Shown here piece after piece: positions 26,230 through 35,566 of a stretch of 57,411 bases of DNA (its first letter is position 1; every line of letters starts with the position of its first letter). This DNA is from a virus. The notes under the pieces are model-generated. The model was given only the letters and a program-made list of their open reading frames with translations, had not been told where the DNA came from and did no database searches. The DNA lies in the IMG/VR virus record IMGVR_UViG_3300042465_005697, positions 92,280 through 149,690 of that record; one strand, 5' to 3'. Position numbers and translations under genes: made by a program.

Positions 26230-26841
26230 TTATTCTGAAACTTTACGAACTCTTAATAGTTTTCCTTCAAATATATGTTGGCCAACTCTGAATTTAAAAA
26301 CTTCATTTGATTTTTTTGTGGATTCAACTAACAGACCATTTTCTTTAAGAACGTCTTGTACTGTTTCCCTAACGATACTTCTAATATCATCTGAGGATAT
26401 TGAGACTGATGGTTGTGTTTGTTGTGGTTGTTGTGTTCTTTTTGGGACATTCTCATTAATTAAATCACCATTTGCTTTTGTATTCATTAGACGAGATGCT
26501 TTCTCAATTAGATCACTTGATAACACTGAATTATTTACCGATGAATTTGGTTGTTGTATTGGGTGTTCCATCATTAACCTTTTAATTTCATCTGGTAGTT
26601 TTGAATTTGCTATTCTATCTGCTGATGGAACTTCTGTATTCATTTTTTGTATTGGAGCCTCTGTTAGGTATTCCTGTGGTAAATTATAATTTGCCGATAC
26701 TGGTGAGAAGTCCTCAACCATTGGTGATGACATTGATTGTGATGGAATTGATTGTGATCCACCTCTACCCATTGTATCATGCTTTTGCATGATTTGTTTG
26801 GATATAATTAACTTATTTATTAAATCTTGTTCTGCTGACAT
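26230..26841 (-). CDS. Probable virion-associated protein, low complexity
   Basis: 203 residues. Rich in Gln/Pro/Ser, largely disordered, with a helix at the C-terminal third (SISSDDIRSIVRETVQDVLK) and a beta end (FKFRVGQHIFEGKLLRVRKV). The last gene of a five-gene unit before the terminator. No family recognised; a linker or scaffold-like role is possible. Confidence 0.5.
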   Translation of the reverse strand: MSAEQDLINKLIISKQIMQKHDTMGRGGSQSIPSQSMSSPMVEDFSPVSANYNLPQEYLTEAPIQKMNTEVPSADRIANSKLPDEIKRLMMEHPIQQPNSSVNNSVLSSDLIEKASRLMNTKANGDLINENVPKRTQQPQQTQPSVSISSDDIRSIVRETVQDVLKENGLLVESTKKSNEVFKFRVGQHIFEGKLLRVRKVSE

Positions 26842-26842
26842 A

Positions 26843-27250
26843 TTAAACTATATTTTGTTCTTCATTATTATCAAAGACTGCATTAACGATAACGCTATTC
26901 ATACTTTTATCCCCATTTGGGTTATACCCTTGTCTTGGTTCATTAAATGTATCTGCGGTTGGTCTAAAGGAAACAATTTTATCTACTCTAAAAAATCTCC
27001 AACTTGGTAGAGGTTTCTTACCTAAATACGCTTTATGTGAAGCTCCTTCTAAATCCCACGCTCTTAATACAGGATTACCCGCTTTACTATAACCAAAACA
27101 CACAGGTTCTATGGTTCTTAACCCATTTCCCCCAGGTTCATCACCTTGGTAATATATTACAACTTTTTGTCTTTTCTTAATTGCATCAACGATTGAGTCT
27201 ATTGATGCTACCTCAAGAATAAGTTTTTTTAAAGAGTTGTAAAGTTTCAT
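26843..27250 (-). CDS. WYL-domain-like protein with possible capsid-targeting leader
   Basis: 135 residues. The body matches the phage WYL-like family: KRQKVVIYYQGDEPGGNGLR, EPVCFGYSKAGNPVLRAWDL and WRFFRVDKIVSFRP. WYL domains bind small ligands or nucleic acid ends in bacteria; the phage role is unknown. The leader MKLYNSLKKLILEVAS is a basic amphipathic helix with I-L-E, a possible prohead-protease site, so it may be packaged in the head. It overlaps the gene at 27250 by one base. Confidence 0.65.
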   Translation of the reverse strand: MKLYNSLKKLILEVASIDSIVDAIKKRQKVVIYYQGDEPGGNGLRTIEPVCFGYSKAGNPVLRAWDLEGASHKAYLGKKPLPSWRFFRVDKIVSFRPTADTFNEPRQGYNPNGDKSMNSVIVNAVFDNNEEQNIV

Positions 27251-27537
27251 TATACTGAAGGTGTGGTATAAGGTTTATCTATTTGGAATTCATTAATTTT
27301 AATTTCATTTTTTCTTTCCAAAGTATCTACTGATGATCCACCTTTACTTGTATCCAAGAAAGATCCTGTTCCTTTACCGAACTCATCACCATCTGACATT
27401 GCATCTTTGTTTGTTGATGAATATTGGTTAACGGTTTTATAATCATTCTTTGGGATTAATTTTTGTCTTTGTTGTTCTGCGATTTGAGATAATTCATTAT
27501 CTGGTTGTGCAAAATCTAATCTTTCTGTTTGTGCCAT
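27250..27537 (-). CDS. Small hydrophilic protein of unknown function
   Basis: 95 residues, polar and predicted disordered (AQTERLDFAQPDNELSQIAE, then GTGSFLDTSKGGSSVDTLER). One nt from the next gene. No family recognised. Confidence 0.5.
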   Translation of the reverse strand: MAQTERLDFAQPDNELSQIAEQQRQKLIPKNDYKTVNQYSSTNKDAMSDGDEFGKGTGSFLDTSKGGSSVDTLERKNEIKINEFQIDKPYTTPSV

Positions 27538-27538
27538 A

Positions 27539-28006
27539 TTAAATTAATTTTTTCATTATTTCGTTTATTCTTTTAAGGCTTTCCGTGATTTTAATATCAT
27601 CATTATAACCTGAATGACTTTTGGCGTCTCTATTCATATTTGATAACCACCCCATATCATCAACCAATTGGTCGTTAATATCATCTGGCATTACATCTTT
27701 AACTTCTTGGTTTGTGTGGGTATTGTTTCTCATATGGTCAATTGTTGTTGTGATCCAATTGCTCATATAATCACCACCATTTAATATAAATGGGGCATCT
27801 TCCTTTTCTCCCTCATAATGTTTAAACCAATTCTGTATTCTTTCTAACTGTTGGAAGGTCACTTTCCCATTATCTCTTAAGAAATTATTTCTTTTGTGTC
27901 CTTCAATTGTTGCATCAGAATTTGGAACTTGATCAAAGCAATGATGTAAATGTTTAATTACTTCTTCTGGTAATTCAACAACTTGTCCGTATAATTCTTT
28001 ATTCAC
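27539..28006 (-). CDS. Phage protein of unknown function
   Basis: 155 residues, mostly helical, with His/Glu/Gln-rich N-terminus (ELPEEVIKHLHHCFDQ) and a C-terminal helix (KITESLKRINEIMKKLI). It overlaps the next upstream gene by 8 bases. No motif I know. Confidence 0.55.
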   Translation of the reverse strand: MNKELYGQVVELPEEVIKHLHHCFDQVPNSDATIEGHKRNNFLRDNGKVTFQQLERIQNWFKHYEGEKEDAPFILNGGDYMSNWITTTIDHMRNNTHTNQEVKDVMPDDINDQLVDDMGWLSNMNRDAKSHSGYNDDIKITESLKRINEIMKKLI

Positions 28007-29447
28007 CTACTTTAAGTATTTTAATTAATTGATTTATATTGATTCCTTCTTTTTCTGCAATTCTTTTAATTGATTGTAGGTTTCTTTTCAATATTTTTGT
28101 TACGGGTGTTTCATCATCACCATCTTTATTTATAACGTCTTCAGAATTTTTCTTTTTCTTTAAAAGAATTTCATCAATCATTTTTATCATTTTTTCTTTT
28201 TCAACTTCGGATAACTTTCTTTTTGTTTTGTTATTCTCATTTAAAAAATCTTCCATTTCGGTTTCTTTAAATATTTTGGTATCTATGTGTTTAATGATTG
28301 GTAAACTTTCAAATAAAAAACTTGGTCGATCAAATGAGTCAACAGAATTTGTATCAACCTTATCAAGATCTTTTTTAAAGAAAATTGGGTTACCTCTTAA
28401 CATAAATATGAAATAATCAAAATCCATATTTAATTTATTTTTAAAATGTGGTATGCCGGCAACTTTAAATGTTTGTGTTAAATAATCTTTTTTGCTAACT
28501 AAGATTTCAAGAACTTTACCCATTAAAAATTTTTTGGTAATACCATCATATGTAATTTCTAAATAATTAACCGAACCCATTTTATTAATAATGTTTATTC
28601 TGTATTCATCACTTAATTTTAATTCTTTTCGTATTTTAGATTCCTCATCACTTTCATCATTTAGTTGGTCATCAATTTCGGACAATCTTCTTTTTGTAAA
28701 ACAATTTTTACATATTCCTCGTTTCTTTTCTCTTTTCAATTGATCGTCAAGTTTTGGATCAAATCCCATCGTTTCCAATCTATCGTTTCTTTCAAACGGA
28801 TCTTCAATTCCCATTTGTTGTAATACCTCATCAGCGTCATCATATGTTTCCAAATCTTCTGTTTCTTCATAACCAAATGCGTCGGACATATTAATTTCAT
28901 CAAGTAATTTTTCATCATCACTATCAACTGATTCACCATAAAAAACTCTATAACCACGAACAAAAGGATTGTTTGTTTGTCTTGTTGCAATAACGGTTTG
29001 ATCTTGAGTTTTTCTTGGGTGTAACCCTAATTGTAAAATAGGAATTGCTGAACCACCAAAGGTACCATCTGAATCAACAAGTTCGGTCATTTCACCATCC
29101 GTTGTCTCTTCTTCCTTATTTTTATATTTTTCAGGTATTTTTGTGTTTAATTTCATTCCCAACTTCTCACCTAACTTCACAATAAATGGTGTTGCAATTG
29201 TTGAACCTGGTATGATTTGAAATGCAATAAGTGGTATTAATTTTAAAAGGTCGGATGATTGATCTTTAATAAATTCTTTATCCTCCTTATCTATTCTAAA
29301 ATCTTTATTTTTTAAATATTCTTTCGCTGAAGACATTAATATTCTAATTAACAGTCTTGTTTGTTTTGCCTCACTAACGGCAACATCTTTATACTTCTTA
29401 ATGTCAGAAGTAACCTTATCTATTGTTTTATTTTTTGTTTCGTCCAA
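27999..29447 (-). CDS. LETM1-like protein
   Basis: 482 residues from a TTG at 29447; no ATG exists in frame after the preceding stop codon, and ATT at 29450 is the only other choice. Residues 45-110 resemble the LETM1 core (KEYLKNKDFRIDKEDKEFIK, then LLKLIPLIAFQIIPGSTIAT, PFIVKLGEKLGMKLNTKIPE), with one hydrophobic segment that could enter a membrane. The rest is acidic and helical. LETM1 proteins link to K+/H+ or Ca2+ exchange in mitochondria; the phage role is unknown and the match is by pattern only. Confidence 0.5.
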   Translation of the reverse strand: MDETKNKTIDKVTSDIKKYKDVAVSEAKQTRLLIRILMSSAKEYLKNKDFRIDKEDKEFIKDQSSDLLKLIPLIAFQIIPGSTIATPFIVKLGEKLGMKLNTKIPEKYKNKEEETTDGEMTELVDSDGTFGGSAIPILQLGLHPRKTQDQTVIATRQTNNPFVRGYRVFYGESVDSDDEKLLDEINMSDAFGYEETEDLETYDDADEVLQQMGIEDPFERNDRLETMGFDPKLDDQLKREKKRGICKNCFTKRRLSEIDDQLNDESDEESKIRKELKLSDEYRINIINKMGSVNYLEITYDGITKKFLMGKVLEILVSKKDYLTQTFKVAGIPHFKNKLNMDFDYFIFMLRGNPIFFKKDLDKVDTNSVDSFDRPSFLFESLPIIKHIDTKIFKETEMEDFLNENNKTKRKLSEVEKEKMIKMIDEILLKKKKNSEDVINKDGDDETPVTKILKRNLQSIKRIAEKEGININQLIKILKVGE

Positions 29448-29502
29448 AATGTCGTAGGTTTTATTGCATTTTTAATTATGAATAATCATAAGTTATTTTT
29501 AC

Positions 29503-29510
29503 AATAAATA
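29503..29510 (-). promoter_or_regulatory. Putative late promoter TATTTATT (minus strand)
   Basis: Faces the LETM1-like gene, 55 nt before its TTG, back to back with the plus-strand octamer at 29524. Confidence 0.4.
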
Positions 29511-29523
29511 CTTTGTTTTGTTG

Positions 29524-29531
29524 TATTTATT
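29524..29531 (+). promoter_or_regulatory. Putative late promoter TATTTATT
   Basis: 9 nt before the ATG at 29541; with the minus-strand octamer it forms a divergent promoter pair. Confidence 0.45.
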
Positions 29532-29540
29532 TAAAAAAAG

Positions 29541-31760
29541 ATGGCTCAACAGAATATTAATCAATACGTGTATCCGAAATTACGATTAAATGTCGTAAAT
29601 GAGTGTATGGATATGTCCTTGGCGTCCGATGAGGTGAATTATAATCAAGAGGTAGTTTTCTCACCATATTTGATTGCCGAAACTTTTGGGGATAGATTAC
29701 CAATAAATATAGATATTAATAACCCATTAACGGTTCAACCTTTGGATCTATTTTATAAACAATATAATTATAATAATATTTTTGTTTCTCAAAACTATTA
29801 TAACCCAGATAATTTGGATTTAACTTGTTTTTCTTCATCAACGGCTTGCGATATTGGTTTAACGGGTATTGATAATGGTTTGGTTACTTCTATGACGGGA
29901 GAGACAATTAATTTTACAAATGGATTATATTCAGATTTTTTAAAGTTTGAAAGATTATATTTTGATAGAAGATTTAAAATGTTCCAAGTAACGGGATATA
30001 CATCTCAAAATGAAAGATTTTCGGCAATACCTGACACAACATTATATGAAGTGGTTAGTACAGGAACAACTGTTGGTAGATATCACGAATTATATGGTGG
30101 GTTCTACCAAGGGTTTTATAAATTATTTGGATATGACTACAATATTTTTCCTGAACGGATGAATAAAGGTTGGGCGGTTGAGATGTTATTAAAACCAAGA
30201 TTGACTGATTATTTTTTCCCTTCATCGGGTGAAACAACTTTAAATGAAATATATCCACAAAATAAGGACATCTTCTTTTATTTTGGGGCAAGGGCTGAGA
30301 ATAAGTTTTATCATCACGCTGACGGAAATCCAAATTGTTTTACGGGATATACAAGGGTTACAAGTGGATTACAAGAATGTATTTCAACTTGTGCTTGTTG
30401 TAATAGGACTGTAACAAATAGTAGGTGTATATATGTTTATCCACCAAGATCTGTAAATAATCAACACGATCCTCATTTAAATTATGGTTGTGATATCTGT
30501 GGTGGAACTACGGGTAAGACAATGACTTGTGGGTGTGATTGTAATGAACAACCTTGTGAGACTTGTGGGTGGGAATGTTTTACACATACTTGTGGATCAA
30601 TAATAGAACCAACACCAACACCGGTTCCAACACCTGAACCAACACCAACTTGTGATACTTTAACTCCTGTTTGTACTCCAACCGTTTGTGTTACTTGTAC
30701 GGGGTGTACTGAATGTATTGATTGCCCATCAACAGGGTTTACATCGGTTGAGAATACTTGTGAGACGGATCCATTACTTGATTCAATGTCAAATGCTTTG
30801 GCAATAAAATTATGTGGGGATCATAACAATCCACAGATTGGTGTTAAAGTTTTAAGATGGACTGGTGAATGTAAAACAACGGGATCTTGTGTAACGGGTC
30901 AAACTTATGTTACCGGATATACTATTGATGAATATTGTTCTCCTCCGATATACCCTTATTGCTTATTAAAAAATCCTCCGTATTTGGATTTGGAACATTG
31001 GTTTCAAGTTGATGTGGTATGGGAAAGATATACTTGGTTGGATATTTGTGATTTATGGTGGAGAGGTGGTCTTGGAGATATTACCAAAACGGAATATTTG
31101 GATTCTCTTGCAAACAATACAATGGCGTTAATTAAACCTCCGATCACTAATGGTAAGGAAGTTGCCGAAACGATTGATTTAGTTAATTTGGATCAGTCTT
31201 GGTTGGATGATGTTAATTTTAGAATGGGTAGATTAAAAATTTATGTTAATGGAAAGATACATTATACAATAGAAAATTTTGAGGAGATTATACCTAGAGC
31301 GTTAAGTACGGATAAGGAAAAACAATTGGGTGTTCCATTTAATATATCTTGGGGTGGTGGAACTCAGGGTCTTCGTGAGAATTTAACATTCTCTGCTTGT
31401 TCTGCAACCACGGGTCAATATATCCAAGATCCTGAATCATTTCCAAATAATGTGTTAAGTGGATCATCATTATCGGGACTTAGTACCAACATTTTAATAG
31501 AACAGAATTTTGCCGGAACATTTGAAGGTGGTATATCACAATTTAGAATGTATATAACTCCGTTATCGGCACCTGAAGTTAAACATAATTTTCTTTTATT
31601 AAAAGAAAAATTTAATATGTTTAACCCTGATTGTCCTGATTGTAGTACGACAATATGTCTTCCTAACGACTTCACGTATGTTTTGGTTGATCTTAATTTT
31701 TTAATAACTCAACAAAATTTCTACATAATGACACAAAATTATGTGAATTTAGTTGCATAA
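29541..31760 (+). CDS. Large Cys-rich virion protein
   Basis: 739 residues. Residues ~265-410 hold over 25 Cys in CxxC-like pairs (CISTCACCNRTVTNSRC, CGCDCNEQPCETCGWEC) that may bind metal or form disulfides, followed by a PTPTPVPTPEPTPT linker at about residue 360. A LamG/concanavalin-like region is suggested by WFQVDVVWERY, RMGRLKIYVNGKIHYTIENF and GGISQFRMYITPLSAPEV. Predicted as a tail or head decoration protein; located just ahead of the large fibre. Exact role unknown. Confidence 0.65.
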   Translation: MAQQNINQYVYPKLRLNVVNECMDMSLASDEVNYNQEVVFSPYLIAETFGDRLPINIDINNPLTVQPLDLFYKQYNYNNIFVSQNYYNPDNLDLTCFSSSTACDIGLTGIDNGLVTSMTGETINFTNGLYSDFLKFERLYFDRRFKMFQVTGYTSQNERFSAIPDTTLYEVVSTGTTVGRYHELYGGFYQGFYKLFGYDYNIFPERMNKGWAVEMLLKPRLTDYFFPSSGETTLNEIYPQNKDIFFYFGARAENKFYHHADGNPNCFTGYTRVTSGLQECISTCACCNRTVTNSRCIYVYPPRSVNNQHDPHLNYGCDICGGTTGKTMTCGCDCNEQPCETCGWECFTHTCGSIIEPTPTPVPTPEPTPTCDTLTPVCTPTVCVTCTGCTECIDCPSTGFTSVENTCETDPLLDSMSNALAIKLCGDHNNPQIGVKVLRWTGECKTTGSCVTGQTYVTGYTIDEYCSPPIYPYCLLKNPPYLDLEHWFQVDVVWERYTWLDICDLWWRGGLGDITKTEYLDSLANNTMALIKPPITNGKEVAETIDLVNLDQSWLDDVNFRMGRLKIYVNGKIHYTIENFEEIIPRALSTDKEKQLGVPFNISWGGGTQGLRENLTFSACSATTGQYIQDPESFPNNVLSGSSLSGLSTNILIEQNFAGTFEGGISQFRMYITPLSAPEVKHNFLLLKEKFNMFNPDCPDCSTTICLPNDFTYVLVDLNFLITQQNFYIMTQNYVNLVA

Positions 31761-31773
31761 CTAAAAATGTAAA

Positions 31774-31781
31774 TATTTATA
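31774..31781 (+). promoter_or_regulatory. Putative late promoter TATTTATA
   Basis: 14 nt before the ATG of the large fibre gene (31796), with an A-rich leader and no Shine-Dalgarno sequence. Confidence 0.6.
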
Positions 31782-31795
31782 AAAAAAACAAAATT

Positions 31796-34700
31796 ATGTC
31801 AGACGTTAGAATAACCGACTTACCATTAATTTTATCAGGAGATATTAGATCAAATAATGTTCTACCAATTGTAGATGTTGATAATGATATCACAGATAGA
31901 ATTACATTAGACCAACTTAGAACTTATGTTAATAGTGGTGAAACATTTTTATATGAAGTGGGTTCAGGAACTAGCTCAACTCAAAGAGTTGGAGTTAGTG
32001 GATCCGCAATTGGTGATTATTCTATAGTTGCTGGAGGTTCAGGAAACACCGCTTTATCGTCAGGATCAACAATTGGTGGTGGATTTTTTAATACGATTTC
32101 ATCGTGTAGTGGTTATTATGGTAATGGTGGAGGATCGTCAGTCATAGGTGGTGGATTTTGTAATACCGCAGATTCTAACATAACAACAATTGGTGGTGGT
32201 TGGTGCAATACCATTACATCATCAGGTTATGACTCAACAATTTCTGGAGGTAGATGTAATACTGCCAATTGTGGTACATCAACAATTGGTGGGGGATATT
32301 GTAACACATCAACTTGTTATGATACATTTATCGGTGGTGGTGGAGATAACGTTGCTGGTGGTAATGGGTCTGTTGTTACAGGTGGCGAACAGAATACTTC
32401 GTTATCTGATAGTTCAACAGTAAGTGGTGGTCGTTATAATACGATTGGAACTTTATCGGGCGATTATGATATTCTAGGACAAACTATTGGTGGGGGTTCT
32501 TGTAACACAATATCATCTTATAGTGGATATTACACACTTGGTGGTAGCACAATTAGTGGTGGATATTGTAATACAACGGTTTCATCATATAGGGGAGGTC
32601 AAACAATTGCTGGGGGATGGTGTAATGTAACGTCAAGTGATTATGCAACTGTAAGTGGTGGTTATAGAAATACAAATTCATCTGACTACGGATCAATAGG
32701 TGGTGGTGCAAACAACACAATATTAACAAATTCTGACTATTCTACAATTGGTGGTGGTGACGACAACACAATACTTCCAAATAGTGAGGTAGGAACAATA
32801 TCAGGTGGCGAAAATAATACACTTAGTGGTGATTACTCAACTATTAGTGGGGGATATTATAACAAAATATTTGGAGATTATTCAACCGTAAGTGGTGGAT
32901 ATTGTAACACATCAAATAGTAATTGTTCAACTATAAGTGGTGGTTATTGTAATATGGCGGGTGTTAGAGGAACGATAAGTGGGAATTATAACCAAACATA
33001 TTCTGGTGGAACGTTTAATGGTAATTATGGTTCATATTCTCCAACCTCAACATCATCAGGTTATGGTAATGGAGGAACATTCTCCTTTAATTTTAATACT
33101 GGAACATTGTCTAACGTTTATGTTACCTCAATTGGTCAAGGTTATGTTCAAGGAGATACCTTATTATTTGATGGTACTTTATTTGGTGGAACAAGTGGTA
33201 CTGATAATGTAACAATTCAAATTAACGTTACATCAATTGGTAATAATTCTAGTATAGGTGGTGGATATCGTAACACGTCAAGTGGGTGTAGTTCAACCGT
33301 AAGTGGTGGTAGAAATAACACATCAAGTGGTGGAAGGTCAACTGTAAGTGGTGGATATCTTAACACATCAAGTTGTTATGATTCAACCGTAAGTGGAGGT
33401 TATAGAAATAAATCAATTGGTGGTAGTTCAACCATAAGTGGGGGTTATAGTAACACATCAATTGGTGGTAGTTCAACCATAAGTGGAGGTTATAGAAATA
33501 CATCATTTGGTAATATTTCAACCGTAAGTGGAGGTTATAGAAACGTGTCAGGATTAATCGGAATGATAGATTCAATTTATGACCAAACATATTCTGGAGG
33601 AACGTTTAATGGTAATTATGGTTCATATTCTCCAACCTCAACATCGTCAGGTTATGGTAATGGAGGAACATTCTCTTTTTATTTTAACTCGGGAACATTA
33701 TCTAACATCTATCTAAATTCAAAGGGTCAAAATTATGTTCAAGGGGATACCTTATTATTTGATGGGACTTTATTTGGTGGAACAAGTGGTACTGATAATG
33801 TGACAATTCAAATTAATGTAGAGTTAGGTGGTAATTATTCAACGGTAAGTGGGGGATATCGTAATACATCAAGTGGTTATGCATCAACCGTAAGTGGCGG
33901 ATATTGTAACACATCAAGTTCTTACCAATCAACGGTAGGTGGAGGTTATAGAAACACAATTAACCAATTCTCAACTTGTTCTGGAAAATATATTATTGCC
34001 GGTAACACAGTTGGTGGTGGAAATAATAACTTAATTAATTCAAATAGCGCATATTATGGAGATGCTGGTGGTGTAACAATTAATGGTGGTTACCTTAATA
34101 GAACAAACTCAGGTTATTACGGATTTAACACAATCGGTGGTGGTGTAGGTCATGACGCAAACCTTGAATACTCAACAGTAAATGGTGGGGCTTTTAACTC
34201 ATCAACACAATCATTTACAACAGTAGGTGGTGGAGTTTTTAATACTAACTCATCATATGTTTCCACAATTAGTGGTGGTTATAATAATACCATTGGAACT
34301 TTATCTTCTTACTATGATCTTATTGGTCAAACTATTGGTGGGGGTTCTTGTAATACAATGTCATCTTATAGTGGAAAATACGCAAATGGTGGATCAACAA
34401 TAAGTGGTGGGTATTGTAACACAACACTTTCTTCTTATTATGGTGGATCAACAATTGGTGGGGGATGGAATAATTTAACATCAAGTAATTATTCAACCGT
34501 AAGTGGTGGTGTGTTTAACACATCAAGTGGGTGTCATTCAACCGTAGGAGGTGGGGCATCTAATACATCAAGTTGTTATAATTCAACAATAAGTGGTGGT
34601 AGAAGTAACACATCAAGTGGTGGAAGTTCAACTGTAAGTGGTGGATATGGTAACTCATCAAATAGTGATTATTCAACTATAGGTGGAGGATATCGTAACA

Positions 34701-35554
34701 CATCAAGTGGTCATTCTTCTTTAATTGGTGGAGGATGTTATAACATCACTGAAAACCAATTAGACACAATTGGTGGTGGTGGAAAAAATACAACAATACT
34801 AAGTGGTGGTGTTGTAGGTGCGGCAACCATAAGTGGTGGATATAAAAACACATCCGGAAACTATTATACATTTAATGGTAGTGGATGTAATAATATTGTA
34901 TTAGGTGAGTATTCGTCAATAGTTGGTGGTCAAAACAACCTAAACATTTCAGGTTTAGTACAACAAGTTTCGTTTAATTCGGGTGATGCTTCTGCAATAT
35001 CAGATAACACATATTCGGTTTATCCAACAAATGTTGGTGGTTATGGTTCTGGTTTACAAATTACATTTGATGTAAATACTGGAGTTGTAAGTAATGTTAA
35101 TGTTGTAAATGTTGGTATAAGATATGAACAAGGACAACAAGTTTTAGTTTCTGGAAACACTATTGGTGGTTTATCTCCGGCAAATGATTTATATTTTGAT
35201 CTAAACTCTGTAATTGACGGTAATTATTCTTTTATTGGTGGTGGTTTAAATAATACAACAAGTGGTTGTTATTCTTTTATTGGAGGTGGTAGAAATAACA
35301 CATCAAGTGGTTATCTTTCAACGGTAAGTGGTGGTAGATTTAACACATCAATTGGAATTTATTCAAGTGTTTTAGGTGGATCTGGAAATACGTTAACAAA
35401 CGATTCTTCCTTTATTGTTGGTGATAGTATAATATCAAATAGAGTTTGTTCAACGTTTGTTAATAATTTATCAATTATGAATATACCAACAAGTTCCGCA
35501 GGATTACCAACAGGTTCAGTTTATAGTGACTCTTGTGTTTTGAAGATTGTTTAA
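31796..35554 (+). CDS. Giant beta-roll tail fibre with trimeric-autotransporter-like repeats
   Basis: 1252 residues. The N-terminus (MSDVRITDLPLI, RSNNVLPIVDVDNDITDRIT) is a phage fibre attachment module. From about residue 65 to 1215 it is a run of ~14-16-residue units of the form STVSGG-YxNTSSG, as in YadA/Hep_Hag trimeric autotransporter heads, which fold as a left-handed beta-roll. Two nearly identical ~80-residue inserts interrupt it (from residue ~400 and ~597), plus a decayed third near 1065. The end (IPTSSAGLPTGSVYSDSCVL) matches tail-fibre tips. Very rich in Ser/Thr/Asn, hence a good glycan or sulfate acceptor. The adjacent glycosyltransferases fit that role. Confidence 0.85.
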   Translation: MSDVRITDLPLILSGDIRSNNVLPIVDVDNDITDRITLDQLRTYVNSGETFLYEVGSGTSSTQRVGVSGSAIGDYSIVAGGSGNTALSSGSTIGGGFFNTISSCSGYYGNGGGSSVIGGGFCNTADSNITTIGGGWCNTITSSGYDSTISGGRCNTANCGTSTIGGGYCNTSTCYDTFIGGGGDNVAGGNGSVVTGGEQNTSLSDSSTVSGGRYNTIGTLSGDYDILGQTIGGGSCNTISSYSGYYTLGGSTISGGYCNTTVSSYRGGQTIAGGWCNVTSSDYATVSGGYRNTNSSDYGSIGGGANNTILTNSDYSTIGGGDDNTILPNSEVGTISGGENNTLSGDYSTISGGYYNKIFGDYSTVSGGYCNTSNSNCSTISGGYCNMAGVRGTISGNYNQTYSGGTFNGNYGSYSPTSTSSGYGNGGTFSFNFNTGTLSNVYVTSIGQGYVQGDTLLFDGTLFGGTSGTDNVTIQINVTSIGNNSSIGGGYRNTSSGCSSTVSGGRNNTSSGGRSTVSGGYLNTSSCYDSTVSGGYRNKSIGGSSTISGGYSNTSIGGSSTISGGYRNTSFGNISTVSGGYRNVSGLIGMIDSIYDQTYSGGTFNGNYGSYSPTSTSSGYGNGGTFSFYFNSGTLSNIYLNSKGQNYVQGDTLLFDGTLFGGTSGTDNVTIQINVELGGNYSTVSGGYRNTSSGYASTVSGGYCNTSSSYQSTVGGGYRNTINQFSTCSGKYIIAGNTVGGGNNNLINSNSAYYGDAGGVTINGGYLNRTNSGYYGFNTIGGGVGHDANLEYSTVNGGAFNSSTQSFTTVGGGVFNTNSSYVSTISGGYNNTIGTLSSYYDLIGQTIGGGSCNTMSSYSGKYANGGSTISGGYCNTTLSSYYGGSTIGGGWNNLTSSNYSTVSGGVFNTSSGCHSTVGGGASNTSSCYNSTISGGRSNTSSGGSSTVSGGYGNSSNSDYSTIGGGYRNTSSGHSSLIGGGCYNITENQLDTIGGGGKNTTILSGGVVGAATISGGYKNTSGNYYTFNGSGCNNIVLGEYSSIVGGQNNLNISGLVQQVSFNSGDASAISDNTYSVYPTNVGGYGSGLQITFDVNTGVVSNVNVVNVGIRYEQGQQVLVSGNTIGGLSPANDLYFDLNSVIDGNYSFIGGGLNNTTSGCYSFIGGGRNNTSSGYLSTVSGGRFNTSIGIYSSVLGGSGNTLTNDSSFIVGDSIISNRVCSTFVNNLSIMNIPTSSAGLPTGSVYSDSCVLKIV
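32991..33229 (+). repeat. Direct repeat, copy A, inside the fibre gene
   Basis: About 240-bp direct repeat, matched at 33582-33820 with a constant offset of 591 bases. It encodes the YSGGTFNGNYGSYSPTSTSS module up to GTLFGGTSGTDNVTIQINV; ends are nearly identical and the middle differs. Confidence 0.85.
33582..33820 (+). repeat. Direct repeat, copy B, inside the fibre gene
   Basis: Second copy of the 240-bp module. Recombination with copy A would delete or duplicate 591 bases (197 codons) in frame, changing fibre length. Confidence 0.85.
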
Positions 35555-35566
35555 TATATTCTTATC

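Noticed and set aside
31990-35440. CRISPR-like or non-coding tandem repeat array
   Set aside because: Repeats are in frame within a continuous 1252-codon gene, vary mostly at synonymous sites and match a known fibre repeat.
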